Assembly: GCA_003058525.1 (NCBI GenBank)
Contig: QBVD01000033.1
Coordinates: 52,744 to 116,743, forward strand
Reading direction: 5' to 3'
Length of the DNA stretch: 64,000 nt
Source of the DNA: a gamma proteobacterium symbiont of Ctena orbiculata
Lineage (GTDB): Bacteria > Pseudomonadota > Gammaproteobacteria > Chromatiales > Chromatiaceae
In this document: piece after piece, positions 1-8,432 of the stretch
Layout of the letters: every line of letters starts with the position of its first letter
Numbering within the stretch: the stretch's first letter is position 1
Made by a program: the position numbers and the translations under genes
The notes under the pieces: model-generated
Seen by the model: the letters and a program-made list of their open reading frames with translations, nothing else
The model's database searches: none
Told to the model about the DNA's origin: nothing

Positions 1-438
1 TCGCTTGCAGCAGGCACGGTAGGTGTTGCTGCTGCCGCAGGTTTACTGGCACCTCAGCGGCTACTTGCGGCCTGGAACAAAGAAGCATTTGAAGCTAAAG
101 AAATGCCTGCAGCATTGAATGCACTGTTGGGTAGCTCTGACATGGCAGAGTCTGCTGACATTACCGTAAAGGCACCTGACATCGCAGAGAACGGCGCAGT
201 GGTTCCCATCACTGTGGAGACCGGCATGGAAGGTGTGGAGTCGATCTCCATTATCGCTTCGAATAACCCAGTACCATTGGTTGCGAACTTCGTAATGGGT
301 ACAGGCGCTACCGGTTTTGTATCCACCCGCATCAAGATGGGTAAGACCGGAGATGTTGTCGGCGTGGTTAAGGCCGGAGGCAAACTCCACAGCGCCAAAA
401 AAGAAGTTAAAGTCACTATCGGTGGTTGTGGCGGTTAA
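1..438 (+). CDS. soxY: SoxY, sulfur covalently binding carrier subunit (5' truncated by window)
   Basis: The frame is open from base 1, so the gene starts outside the window. The visible first residues (SLAAGTVGVAAAAGLLAPQ) look like the hydrophobic part of a Tat-type signal peptide, which suits a periplasmic protein. The product ends in the diagnostic SoxY swinging arm GGCGG, whose Cys carries the sulfur substrate as a thioconjugate in the Sox thiosulfate-oxidation cycle. soxZ follows after 46 bases with its own ribosome site, so the two are one transcript and should form the SoxYZ heterodimer. Function is from the known family. The twin-arginine motif itself cannot be seen because the N-terminus is missing. 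Confidence 0.95.
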   Translation, partial: SLAAGTVGVAAAAGLLAPQRLLAAWNKEAFEAKEMPAALNALLGSSDMAESADITVKAPDIAENGAVVPITVETGMEGVESISIIASNNPVPLVANFVMGTGATGFVSTRIKMGKTGDVVGVVKAGGKLHSAKKEVKVTIGGCGG

Positions 439-484
439 CCCCTCTCGGGTCGATCCCAGCTACTCAGTATACGAGGAATAGAAC

Positions 485-799
485 ATGGCAAAATCGATTA
501 AGATCCGCGCCAAAGAGAAAGGCGGTGTAACCACCGTAAAAGCCCTGATGACCCATCCAATGGAGACAGGTACACGCAAGGATAAAAAGACCGGTAAAAA
601 GATACCTGCCCACTTCATCCAAGAAGTTGTCTGTAAACATAAGGGCAATACCGTGATGACCGCTGAATGGAGTGGTGGCGTTTCCAAGAACCCCTACATT
701 TCGTTTAAATTTACCGGCGGTGCCAAGGGCGACGAACTCGAGCTATCCTGGAGCGATAACCAAGGCGGCAGCGACAGCCTGACAAGCGCCATTAAATAA
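485..799 (+). CDS. soxZ: SoxZ, SoxY partner protein
   Basis: The 104-residue product begins MAKSIKIRAKEKGG and has the usual length and all-beta character of SoxZ. It contains the conserved stretch THPMETGTRKD followed by IPAHFI, typical of the family. SoxZ has no signal peptide and is normally co-exported with SoxY. A GAGG ribosome site lies about eight bases before the ATG. The gene follows soxY directly and is followed by a strong terminator, so soxYZ is the 3' end of its operon here. No other sox genes are visible, which agrees with Dsr-type sulfur oxidizers, where soxYZ often stands apart from soxXAB. Confidence 0.95.
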   Translation: MAKSIKIRAKEKGGVTTVKALMTHPMETGTRKDKKTGKKIPAHFIQEVVCKHKGNTVMTAEWSGGVSKNPYISFKFTGGAKGDELELSWSDNQGGSDSLTSAIK

Positions 800-861
800 G
801 CATTATCGGCAATAAACCGCTGAGCGGTTGTCCACACCCGTTGTGGTGGCAACCTAAGCAG

Positions 862-891
862 AAAAAAGGACGCCTCAGTGCGTCCTTTTTT
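862..891. terminator. Bidirectional intrinsic terminator
   Basis: A 12-bp perfect stem (A6GGACGC / GCGTCCT6) with a 6-nt loop is flanked by A and T runs, so it works on both strands. It sits between soxZ (plus) and the convergent coiled-coil gene ending at 928 (minus) and probably stops both. Confidence 0.9.
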
Positions 892-927
892 CTTACTTCT
901 GTGATAGTGGTACAACCTACATTTTTT

Positions 928-2025
928 CTATTCCTTTTTTTTATTTGCAGCATCCTCTTCCAACAACTTGGCCCACTCATCTTCCAATGATCCCGCTTCC
1001 GTTTCGTTTATATCGGGCATAGTCTCTTCTGCGCCGGGGATTTCTATATCAATCTTCTCCAGATCATCGACCATGGATTCACCGGTTTCACTCTGTGTAT
1101 CCGTTTGCATCGAGTCTTCTATCATCTCATCGGCGATCTCCATCACCTCGTCGATGATCTCTGAAACCTCCTCATCCGCCTCTACGGCATCCTCATCCAA
1201 ACTGGCGTTTTCTGTTGCATCGGTCGCTTCGGAAACCTGGCCCTCCGAATCGGCATTCTCTTCAAGATAGGAGGAGTGCTCCAGCTCTTCAGCACTCAAA
1301 TCCGGAATATCCGGGCCGCTTGCAAGGTCTGAGACCATATCATCCACTGGTGCATCATCCATCATGGATTCGGCTATCGAAGGTTCCACCGATTCCTGCT
1401 CGACATCCTCCTGTATGGCCTCTGCCGCACCAACATCAACATGTTCACTATCTTCCGTCTCTTCAGTAGACGGAGGTGCTGCTGTTTGAGCGGTATCAGC
1501 ACCACCCGCGAACATGGTTGAGTACTCATTCAACATTCTACCCATGGTATCCATGGTCACACGCAGTTCTTCAGACAATCGCTCGTTTTCTTCTTTAAGC
1601 TTGGTGATCTCTTCATTACTATCCGACGCCTGAGTAGAATTGGTCGCCGGTGCAGACACCTCGAGCCCCTGATAACCAAGAACAAGGTTTTCCACATCCA
1701 CATCGATCTGTTGCAGATGCACCTGATCATCCTTCAGAAAGCCGTTTATGACGTTTTGATAGAGCAACATTTCTGTCTGCATCATATTGTGCAGAGTTTG
1801 TTGCAATTCAGCCTCTTTATACTGATAGCGATCCTGCAATAGTACTTGCAAACGCTGTTCGCGTTTTGCTTTGTCGGATTTCACCCGCTCAGCCAAATGG
1901 GCTGCGGCTCTTCGTATTCGACCTTTCCGCAGCAGTGTGAATAAGACCAATATACCACTCAAAACCACCAAACCGATGAGTACTTCAGCGACAATCAGCG
2001 CGACCAGGGAACTGACTTCAATCAT
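928..2025 (-). CDS. Membrane-anchored acidic coiled-coil protein, unknown function
   Basis: About 365 residues. The chosen ATG at 2025 has a strong GGGAGAGGA ribosome site and overlaps the stop of the upstream VWA gene by 8 bases, showing translational coupling; a longer reading frame upstream lacks such a site. Residues about 5-30 form one transmembrane helix (VSSLVALIVAEVLIGLVV), followed by basic residues and a long alpha-helical, probably coiled-coil stretch (about 40-175). The C-terminal half is very acidic and low in complexity (many E, D, S, A). I do not recognise a family. The coupling suggests it works with the VWA protein at the membrane. The soxYZ neighbourhood may be coincidental. 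Confidence 0.8.
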   Translation of the reverse strand: MIEVSSLVALIVAEVLIGLVVLSGILVLFTLLRKGRIRRAAAHLAERVKSDKAKREQRLQVLLQDRYQYKEAELQQTLHNMMQTEMLLYQNVINGFLKDDQVHLQQIDVDVENLVLGYQGLEVSAPATNSTQASDSNEEITKLKEENERLSEELRVTMDTMGRMLNEYSTMFAGGADTAQTAAPPSTEETEDSEHVDVGAAEAIQEDVEQESVEPSIAESMMDDAPVDDMVSDLASGPDIPDLSAEELEHSSYLEENADSEGQVSEATDATENASLDEDAVEADEEVSEIIDEVMEIADEMIEDSMQTDTQSETGESMVDDLEKIDIEIPGAEETMPDINETEAGSLEDEWAKLLEEDAANKKKE

Positions 2026-3886
2026 TGTCCTCTCCCTTGTCATCACTGACCTTTGTCGCGTCCGCATCATCGACCAGACTGACTATGTTGCGCTGGTTGC
2101 GTCTATGTATCCACCAATACGCGCCGCCACCGCCGATGATCAGTAGCAGATTAATGATGCCAAACCAGATTAACGCGCTACCCCATCCTCCCTCTTCTTC
2201 AGCTTCGGGCTCGGGCTCTGACTCGGGTTCTGACTCGGGCTCGGGCTCAGGCTCAGGCTCAGGCTCAGATACAGGTTCGGGTTGCGCAGGCGGCGGGGGT
2301 TCCGGTTTGGCAACAACTACCGTTTCCGGTTGTTTCATACCCTCGACTTCCATCGGTGTGTCGAAATAGCTGATCGATTCCCCTGACAGGGCCGTCGCAT
2401 TTGCCTTGATTGCTATCCGGCGCGGACCTGTGAAGCTCATGAGATCGATCTCGCCACTCCCCCCCTGACCGCCTGGAGAGATATTCAATGGCAGGCGGAA
2501 TTGTTCACCCTCGGAATTCTCCATCCAGGCATCGATATGAAGCGATGCAGGATCGATCAATTCCACATCGGGTATAATCCTCACATCAAGCGCACGGCCA
2601 TCACTCCGTGGTGAGGCTTCCAGATTGACTGGCGGTACGACCTCATAAGTCATCCTTTTCTCTCGAACGAAGGTAGGGCCGCTTGCATTCAGCACCAACT
2701 CCCCCACACCACTGCCGACTGACTCGCCGCCAAAAGAGAGTGTGAACAGGCCATCATCGGCATGCTTGTCCGGTTCCTGACCATTATCCAACATGGGTCT
2801 TGCTTCGGAGATTGAGGTATCGTCCAGCTGCATGCCGGAGACATTGACCACCTCCAGAAATTCCCGTTTTCGAATCAACTTGCCGTGATCGCTGAAATTT
2901 ACGATTACAGGTAGTGATGTACCCTGTATCAACCTGTTGGGTAATTCGGTTGTCTGCATTTTCAGGTCAGTGACAATCATCACCCGGTTGTCGGGATCGA
3001 CCTCTGCACGAATCTTCCAATCGCCCGCCTGAGGATCGGATATTGTCAGCATGTCGTACCCCTGGTCCCGATGCCAACTGACTGACGCGGGTGCATTTTC
3101 GGCCCTGAATGCCTTGCCGTCGGGCGGCACCACCTCGGTTTCCTGTGCTCCAGGCTTGTGAAATACCAACAGGGTTGCTTCGGTAATCGACTCATCCACC
3201 TTAAATTTATTATCCTGCAAGGGTACGGCATCCGGTTTTCCGACCTTCTCGAAGATTCTGAGAAACACCTTTTGCAACTGCTCGGCGGTTTCGACCTGCT
3301 CATACCAGCCCCCCGTCTCGGCAGCCAAATTCTTCATCAGCACGTGATCGGCATTCTTTGACAGTGCAATGGTATGGACCGTGGCGTTCAGATCGGCCAA
3401 TCGAGGCAGGATACGCTCCAGGATGCGTCTTTTTGAAGCGGCATTTTTTGTCCTGTCCCTGGAGATATCCACCATTCCGTCGGTAAGCAGTATCACACTA
3501 CGGCGGTAGGGACCGGGCGCACCACTCCAATCTTCAGTTGAGCGCTTCAGTGCATCCTCGATATTGGTGAACTGACCTGGTGAGCCGATCGACTCCGAAC
3601 TCTTGCGCGCCCGTTTTTTCCATGCTTTGTCGACCTGCCCCAGAGGGATTTGCATATTGACATACTGACCAAAGGTCCAGACACCCGCCCGGGTTTCGGA
3701 CGATAAAAGACCGACCAGAAGACGTAACGCAGGACGTCTCAGGTTCTTTGGGTCATTCTGTTTCATGCTGCCGGAGACATCGATAAGAATACGCACATCC
3801 GCTTGCTCTTCCATTGCCTGCAGTTGGCCATGCCAGAGCGGCATCCACAGAAGCGCGATTAAAACCCAGGCCTTTCCTTTTTTCAT
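2018..3886 (-). CDS. VWA-domain membrane protein with Glu-Pro linker
   Basis: The 622-residue product has an N-terminal signal peptide (to about A24), then a von Willebrand A domain (about 29-215). The metal-ion site is intact: DVSGS, a Thr in QFTNIED, and an Asp in LLTDGM. A middle region of beta-sandwich character (about 220-515) follows, then a Pro/Glu/Ser repeat linker (about 520-560) and one transmembrane helix (about 566-588) with a short basic and acidic cytoplasmic tail. This fits a periplasmic sensor or adhesion-like module tethered to the inner membrane. VWA domains of this kind bind protein ligands through Mg2+; the partner here is unknown. The gene overlaps the next coiled-coil gene by 8 bases. 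Confidence 0.85.
   Translation of the reverse strand: MKKGKAWVLIALLWMPLWHGQLQAMEEQADVRILIDVSGSMKQNDPKNLRRPALRLLVGLLSSETRAGVWTFGQYVNMQIPLGQVDKAWKKRARKSSESIGSPGQFTNIEDALKRSTEDWSGAPGPYRRSVILLTDGMVDISRDRTKNAASKRRILERILPRLADLNATVHTIALSKNADHVLMKNLAAETGGWYEQVETAEQLQKVFLRIFEKVGKPDAVPLQDNKFKVDESITEATLLVFHKPGAQETEVVPPDGKAFRAENAPASVSWHRDQGYDMLTISDPQAGDWKIRAEVDPDNRVMIVTDLKMQTTELPNRLIQGTSLPVIVNFSDHGKLIRKREFLEVVNVSGMQLDDTSISEARPMLDNGQEPDKHADDGLFTLSFGGESVGSGVGELVLNASGPTFVREKRMTYEVVPPVNLEASPRSDGRALDVRIIPDVELIDPASLHIDAWMENSEGEQFRLPLNISPGGQGGSGEIDLMSFTGPRRIAIKANATALSGESISYFDTPMEVEGMKQPETVVVAKPEPPPPAQPEPVSEPEPEPEPEPESEPESEPEPEAEEEGGWGSALIWFGIINLLLIIGGGGAYWWIHRRNQRNIVSLVDDADATKVSDDKGEDND
2205..2272. repeat. Short degenerate hexamer repeat coding Glu-Pro/Glu-Ser
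   Basis: A run of near-identical GGCTCA/GGCTCG hexamers inside the VWA gene encodes the EP/ES-rich periplasmic linker. Such tracts expand and contract by slippage, and whole-hexamer changes keep the frame. Confidence 0.8.
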
Positions 3887-4022
3887 TTCGAAGTCATCCT
3901 AGCCCTGTATCAAGAGTCAATATTCAGACATATAGTCAAATCCCCTTATTCGCTTATCGGCTGGAGTGGGTAGCTCTTTAATTCCCATTCAGAATGATCG
4001 ACCCGGTGGTACAGGCAGAATC

Positions 4023-4910
4023 TCAACGGCTTTTGCGGTAGGGCGACTGCTTGCCGTCCGGTTGTATTTGGAAACGTTTATAGGACCACTGGTATTGGGA
4101 GGGCAATTCACGGATGATCGATTCGATACCATGATTCAATGCGCTCGCAGCCACCACCGGATCAGCTTCCCTGATCCTCTCATCCGCCGGCAGATAGTGA
4201 ATGTGGTAGCCAGCACCGGCAGAAAGCCGCTCGGCATAGGCGAAAATCACTTTTGCGCCGGTCTTTCTGACTAATCGATTGGTCAGCAGCATGGTCAATG
4301 CCGGCACCCCAAAGAAAGGGGCGAACACAGCCCCTTTATCAGACCTGGGCTGTTGATCAGGCAGGATGCAAGTAACGCCACCCTTCAGCAGTGTCTGATA
4401 AATCTGTTTTACACCCGAGGTGTCTGTCGGCACCAGTTTCGCCCCGCTGCGCTCCCTGGCCTGCTTGACTATAGTTTCGTAGGCACGGTTTCTGGGGGGA
4501 CGATAGAGAGAAGTCACCTGTTCATGGGTCGGCAGCTCAAGTCCGATAATCTCCCAGCAACCCAGATGTGGAGCAAGAACTATCAAACCCTGCCCTTCTT
4601 CTCTCACAAGCTGCTCTGAACCACTGACCTGTTTGATCATACCCAATACACGCTCAGTGGGCGTGAACCAAATTGCAGCCATTTCCATCAGTGTGGCGCC
4701 CATTTGTCTGATTGAGCGATCACGCAGCCGACCCAACTCCCTATCGGACTTTTCAGGAAAACAGAGACGAAGATTGACCTCCGTTGATCGTTTTTCCCGG
4801 TTCGGCAACCAGATATAAAAACGCCCCAGGAGATGGCCGATTCGGTGCAGCCAGTTCAACGGCAGATAACCGGAAACTCGCCAGATCGGATATAGAGGGT
4901 GCTTTGACAT
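4023..4910 (-). CDS. LpxL/HtrB-family lysophospholipid (lipid A) acyltransferase
   Basis: The 295-residue length is normal for this inner-membrane family, which adds secondary acyl chains to lipid A or related lipids. The catalytic H-x4-D/E motif is present as HLGCWE (about residue 115), followed by the conserved SLYRPPRN and ILPDQQP blocks, which bind the acceptor and acyl donor. The N-terminal region is amphipathic or membrane-associated. The gene stands alone, between the VWA gene and a long AT-rich intergenic region. It could be LpxL, LpxM or a related enzyme; the sequence alone does not decide the acyl chain or position. Confidence 0.88.
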   Translation of the reverse strand: MSKHPLYPIWRVSGYLPLNWLHRIGHLLGRFYIWLPNREKRSTEVNLRLCFPEKSDRELGRLRDRSIRQMGATLMEMAAIWFTPTERVLGMIKQVSGSEQLVREEGQGLIVLAPHLGCWEIIGLELPTHEQVTSLYRPPRNRAYETIVKQARERSGAKLVPTDTSGVKQIYQTLLKGGVTCILPDQQPRSDKGAVFAPFFGVPALTMLLTNRLVRKTGAKVIFAYAERLSAGAGYHIHYLPADERIREADPVVAASALNHGIESIIRELPSQYQWSYKRFQIQPDGKQSPYRKSR

Positions 4911-5356
4911 GATGGAGAATTGTACACAAAAGTGTTAACCAGCCTGAATATCTAAATTTTACTTACCGAAAACTTATGGCTACTCACCAGAGTGAAACCC
5001 ATCAGTAATCATGGAAAAAATATGATTATCCGCAAACAAACGCCAATCATAGCAAATCGAACGCCAAATCAATTGATATTGTAGTAAGCGTTTAACAAGT
5101 CAATTCCAAATTTATACAGAAACCCAAAAAACGCCCTTGACCGGGAGGGTTTGTGCTTATCCAATCATGGTGATAATTTCTTATAAAAAATTGACATGCA
5201 AGTACAACCTGCCTTTAATCATATTTTTTACCCATCTGTTTTGGGAAAGTGCTATTTATATTCGGATATTCATATGGCTAAAGCGGATTGCTTTCACAGC
5301 CAAACCATCTACCATGTAGTGGTATGAATAATGACTGAACCGATAGGATTTTACTG
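4911..5356. other. 446-base AT-rich intergenic region
   Basis: It separates the divergent acyltransferase and rhodanese genes. It holds one good sigma70-type promoter for the rhodanese (listed separately). The short open frames in it have no ribosome sites and no recognisable product. Confidence 0.5.
5191..5219 (+). promoter_or_regulatory. Predicted sigma70 promoter of the rhodanese gene
   Basis: A perfect -35 TTGACA (5191-5196) and a 5/6 -10 TTTAAT (5214-5219) are separated by 17 bases, in AT-rich DNA. Transcription would start near 5226, giving a leader of about 130 bases. Confidence 0.65.
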
Positions 5357-5785
5357 ATGAGTGATTCTCGACTCCACAACCTTACACCACAACAAGCATG
5401 GCAGATGATGCAAGACGATCCGCGTACCGTTCTAGTGGACATCAGGTCCAGCATGGAGTTTCTCTTTGTGGGACATCCTAAAGGGGCTGTTCACGTACCC
5501 TGGATTGACGAACCGGACTGGACGGTAAATCCCCACTTTGTCACCGATATTAGAAAACTCCTGCTAGGCGGCAGTATCTGTACCATTGACGAGGGTTGTG
5601 CACCCGTGATCCTCATCTGCCGCAGCGGCAAACGCTCCCTTGAAGCGGGCAAGGCGCTGCTTGAAGGAGGATTTATGCGCGTGTTTCATATCGATGAGGG
5701 ATTTGAAGGTGATCTGGATGACGATCATCACCGCAGCACTCTGGGTGGTTGGCGATACCATGACTTACCCTGGGAACAGTGTTGA
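5357..5785 (+). CDS. Single-domain rhodanese (sulfurtransferase)
   Basis: The 142-residue product has one rhodanese domain: VLVDIRSSMEF (CH2A-like block), then the active-site loop CRSGKRS (Cys about 101) and an EGFEGDLDDDHHR tail. The Cys loop forms a persulfide. No signal peptide is present, so it acts in the cytoplasm. In sulfur oxidizers such rhodaneses load sulfane sulfur onto TusA/DsrE-type carriers feeding the Dsr pathway; a role of that kind here is inference from the genome content. A second Cys at the penultimate helix (CTIDEGCAP) is notable. The gene is monocistronic with its own promoter. Confidence 0.9.
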   Translation: MSDSRLHNLTPQQAWQMMQDDPRTVLVDIRSSMEFLFVGHPKGAVHVPWIDEPDWTVNPHFVTDIRKLLLGGSICTIDEGCAPVILICRSGKRSLEAGKALLEGGFMRVFHIDEGFEGDLDDDHHRSTLGGWRYHDLPWEQC

Positions 5786-5887
5786 GTATTTTACATCCGC
5801 TTGATTACTGGGTGTTTTGTTCAGAAGCGAAAGATTGTTTCATACACATAGTCAGCTAATATGCCATCCAGTGTAGTGCCCTGTACC

Positions 5888-5907
5888 AGGGCCTGTTAAC
5901 ACTAATC
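5888..5907. repeat. Interspersed repeat end, AGGGCCTGTTAACACTAATC
   Basis: The 20-base word recurs with one change at 37676-37695, and its first 9 bases begin the element at 44250. It overlaps the stop codon of the ABC permease gene and follows a small hairpin (5878-5892). It is probably one end of a degraded palindromic or MITE-like element family. Confidence 0.5.
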
Positions 5908-6678
5908 CTTAATACCGACGCCACGGGACAGCAACAGCAGACTGTACCCCGTCAATAGGACGATGAATCCCAGAATAATAATCATTGCCACCGATACATC
6001 GATATCCGTAACGCCAAGGATACCGAATCTGAATGTATTGACCATGTAGAGCACTGGATTGGCCAGTGATATCTGCTGCCATATTTCCGGAAGCAGCTCT
6101 ATAGAGTAGAACACACCACCGAGATAGGTCAGTGGTGTCAACACAAAGGTCGGCACGATAGATATATCGTCAAAACTCTTCGCATAAACCGCATTGATAA
6201 AGCCGGCCAGGGCAAACAGAATGGAAGTAAGAACAAAAACCAATAACGTCAAACCGTAACTGTTGATTGTCAGATCCGTAAACAACAGCGATATGATCGT
6301 AACCAGGATACCCACCATAGTGCCACGCGCCACACCACCAACCACGTATCCGCCCAACACCACCCAGTGAGGTACGGGAGCAATCAACAACTCTTCAATA
6401 TAGTGCTGTAATTTTGCACCAAAAAAGGATGAGACGACATTAGCATAAGAGTTCTGTATCACCGACATCAGGATTAGGCCAGGGACGATAAAATCGATAT
6501 AGCGATAACCATCCATCTCACCAATCCGTTCACCGATCAGCTTTCCAAAAATGATAAAGTATAGGGTGGTGGTTATGGCAGGTGGCAGCAGTGTCTGTAC
6601 CCATATTCGCATAAAGCGCAGCACTTCCTTGGTCACTATCGTCTGAAATGCGATTCGGTAGACTCGCCAGGGGTTCAT
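5902..6678 (-). CDS. yadH: ABC-2 type transporter permease, YadH-like
   Basis: The ATG at 6678 gives 258 residues beginning MNPWRVYRIAFQTIVTKE, which matches the usual YadH length of about 256; the longer upstream frame runs into the ATPase gene and is not supported. About six hydrophobic segments are present, with the ABC-2 pattern (ILPPAITTTLYFIIFGKLIGERIG near the start). It follows the matching ATPase gene after 55 bases, forming an exporter of unknown substrate. In E. coli yadGH is an uncharacterized exporter, so no substrate is assigned. The stop codon lies inside an interspersed repeat end. Confidence 0.9.
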   Translation of the reverse strand: MNPWRVYRIAFQTIVTKEVLRFMRIWVQTLLPPAITTTLYFIIFGKLIGERIGEMDGYRYIDFIVPGLILMSVIQNSYANVVSSFFGAKLQHYIEELLIAPVPHWVVLGGYVVGGVARGTMVGILVTIISLLFTDLTINSYGLTLLVFVLTSILFALAGFINAVYAKSFDDISIVPTFVLTPLTYLGGVFYSIELLPEIWQQISLANPVLYMVNTFRFGILGVTDIDVSVAMIIILGFIVLLTGYSLLLLSRGVGIKD

Positions 6679-6733
6679 ACGGTGTCTTATCCCATATTGT
6701 TTGGTGTTTTCAGAGGCCCGATACTGCCACTGG

Positions 6734-7660
6734 TCACACCTGCTGTTGCTTGGAGCGGTCGACCAGATCGACAAACATCTGTTCCAAACGGTTCTGTTTG
6801 TTGCGCATACTGACAACCTCGATACCCTGCTGCGTAAGCTGCCCGAACAACTGGTTCATGCTCTGTTCACGTATCACCTCCACCTCCAGGGTTTCACGAT
6901 CAATCAAAGTTGCACGATAGCCCGGCAGATCGGGCAGCCTGTCTATGGGTGATGCGAGATTGAGCAGAAATATCTCGGTATGCAATTGACTCAGTAATCT
7001 CGACATACTGGTCTGTTCGACGATTCGTCCGTGATCAATAATAGCAATATTGCGGCACAGGCTCTCTGCCTCCTCCAGGTAGTGGGTCGTCAAAATAATG
7101 GTTGTCCCCTGCTGGTTGATATCACGCATAAAACGCCACATCGAACGGCGAATTTCGATATCAACACCGGCTGTCGGTTCATCCAAAATCAACAGTCTCG
7201 GCTTGTGTACCAAGGCCCTGGCAATCATCAATCGGCGTTTCATCCCGCCTGAAAGCCATCGAGACTGAGTGTTACGCTTTTCCCATAGACCCAATCTTTC
7301 CAATGACGCCTCGGCTCTTTGGTATGCCAGCTTACGTGGAATCCCGTAATACCCCGCCTGGTTAACCAGGATCTCCACCACCGGCTCCCACATATTGAAA
7401 TTGAATTCCTGGGGTACCAGGCCGATCAGATACTTGGCTTGATCCTTCTCCTTATCCAGATCATAGCCATAGATCACGACTTCACCGGCACTTTTGTTTA
7501 TCAGGGAGGCGATGATACTGATAGCGGTGGACTTACCGGCACCGTTCGGCCCCAACAGAGCAAAAAAATCTCCCTCATCAACCTTGAGATCGATTCCTTT
7601 GAGGGCCTCGAACCCATTGCGGTAGGTCTTGTGAAGTTTTTTTATAACAAGGGCAGACAC
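6734..7660 (-). CDS. yadG: ABC transporter ATP-binding protein, YadG-like
   Basis: The 308-residue product has Walker A GPNGAGKST (about 38), Q-loop VPQE, signature LSGGMKRR (about 138), Walker B LLILDEPT and the switch His in TTHYLEEAE. The length equals E. coli YadG. The C-terminal ~80 residues form the regulatory extension seen in ABC-2 exporter ATPases. It pairs with the permease gene immediately downstream. Function as an exporter motor is firm; the cargo is not known. Confidence 0.92.
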   Translation of the reverse strand: MSALVIKKLHKTYRNGFEALKGIDLKVDEGDFFALLGPNGAGKSTAISIIASLINKSAGEVVIYGYDLDKEKDQAKYLIGLVPQEFNFNMWEPVVEILVNQAGYYGIPRKLAYQRAEASLERLGLWEKRNTQSRWLSGGMKRRLMIARALVHKPRLLILDEPTAGVDIEIRRSMWRFMRDINQQGTTIILTTHYLEEAESLCRNIAIIDHGRIVEQTSMSRLLSQLHTEIFLLNLASPIDRLPDLPGYRATLIDRETLEVEVIREQSMNQLFGQLTQQGIEVVSMRNKQNRLEQMFVDLVDRSKQQQV

Positions 7661-7688
7661 AGTCTTTTTTATCAGGCGATATCAGAGA

Positions 7689-8432
7689 CTAGCCCAGACG
7701 ATTCTGTACATCCATCCACAATGCCTGGTAGGCACTGGCCGCAAAGCAGTTGGGGGAGAACGCCTGTACCGGCATTCGATGAATTCCCATCCTCTCCACG
7801 TCGCTGGCATAGGGGATCTGCGCCTTCAGCAGTTCACCTTGAGCGTCCGGGAAGTTCTCCATAATATCCAGATGCATCCGCTTACGTCGATCCACCATGG
7901 AAAAGAAGGGCATTAACTTCAATCCGGTGATACGGTGACCTTGTAAAAAATCGAGGAGCTGATCGTAAGTGCGCATTGAGAGCGTAGTCGGTATCAACGG
8001 TAACAGCAGTCCCTCTGCGGCGCGGAAAATATTCTCCGAAACAAGAGAAATACTCGGCGGACAGTCAAGAAAGACGTAGTCATAGGTCTTCGAGAGCGGG
8101 CGTAACAGTTTCAATAACTGCTTGGTGGGTTTCTTCGCGTCCTCCATTCGCAGATCCATATTGCGATAGGAGAAATCCGCAGGCAGCATATCGAGATTGT
8201 CGAAATCTGTCGCCTTGACCACGTCATCCAGATCGAGCTTTCCCTTAACAAGCCTTTTACTGCCCTTAACCTTCGGTTGAATACGAAAATAGAAGGTCGC
8301 GGCTGCCTGGGGATCCAAGTCCCAAATCAGTGTTCGGTAACCCTGCCTTGCGGCAAGGTAGGAGAGATTGACGGCTGTCGCTGTTTTTCCGACCCCGCCC
8401 TTAATGTTATAGACCCCGATGATATGCATCAT
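7689..8432 (-). CDS. ParA/MinD-superfamily ATPase
   Basis: The 247-residue product has the deviant Walker A KGGVGKTAT (residues about 11-19), the Walker A' Asp in DLDPQAAAT, and Walker B VFLDCPPS. These identify a Soj/ParA-like ATPase that dimerizes on nucleoid DNA and positions cargo. No parB gene is nearby, so it is not an ordinary chromosome-segregation pair. The start ATG overlaps the stop of the CHAD gene (ATGA), so the two are translated together and probably act together. A second ATG three bases on has better spacing from the GGAG site and may be the true start. Positioning of polyphosphate or another granule bound by the CHAD protein is a reasonable inference. Confidence 0.9.
   Translation of the reverse strand: MMHIIGVYNIKGGVGKTATAVNLSYLAARQGYRTLIWDLDPQAAATFYFRIQPKVKGSKRLVKGKLDLDDVVKATDFDNLDMLPADFSYRNMDLRMEDAKKPTKQLLKLLRPLSKTYDYVFLDCPPSISLVSENIFRAAEGLLLPLIPTTLSMRTYDQLLDFLQGHRITGLKLMPFFSMVDRRKRMHLDIMENFPDAQGELLKAQIPYASDVERMGIHRMPVQAFSPNCFAASAYQALWMDVQNRLG

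Noticed and set aside
103..438. ATG at 103 as the start of SoxY
   Set aside because: The frame is open to base 1 and the upstream residues look like a signal peptide, so 103 is an internal Met.
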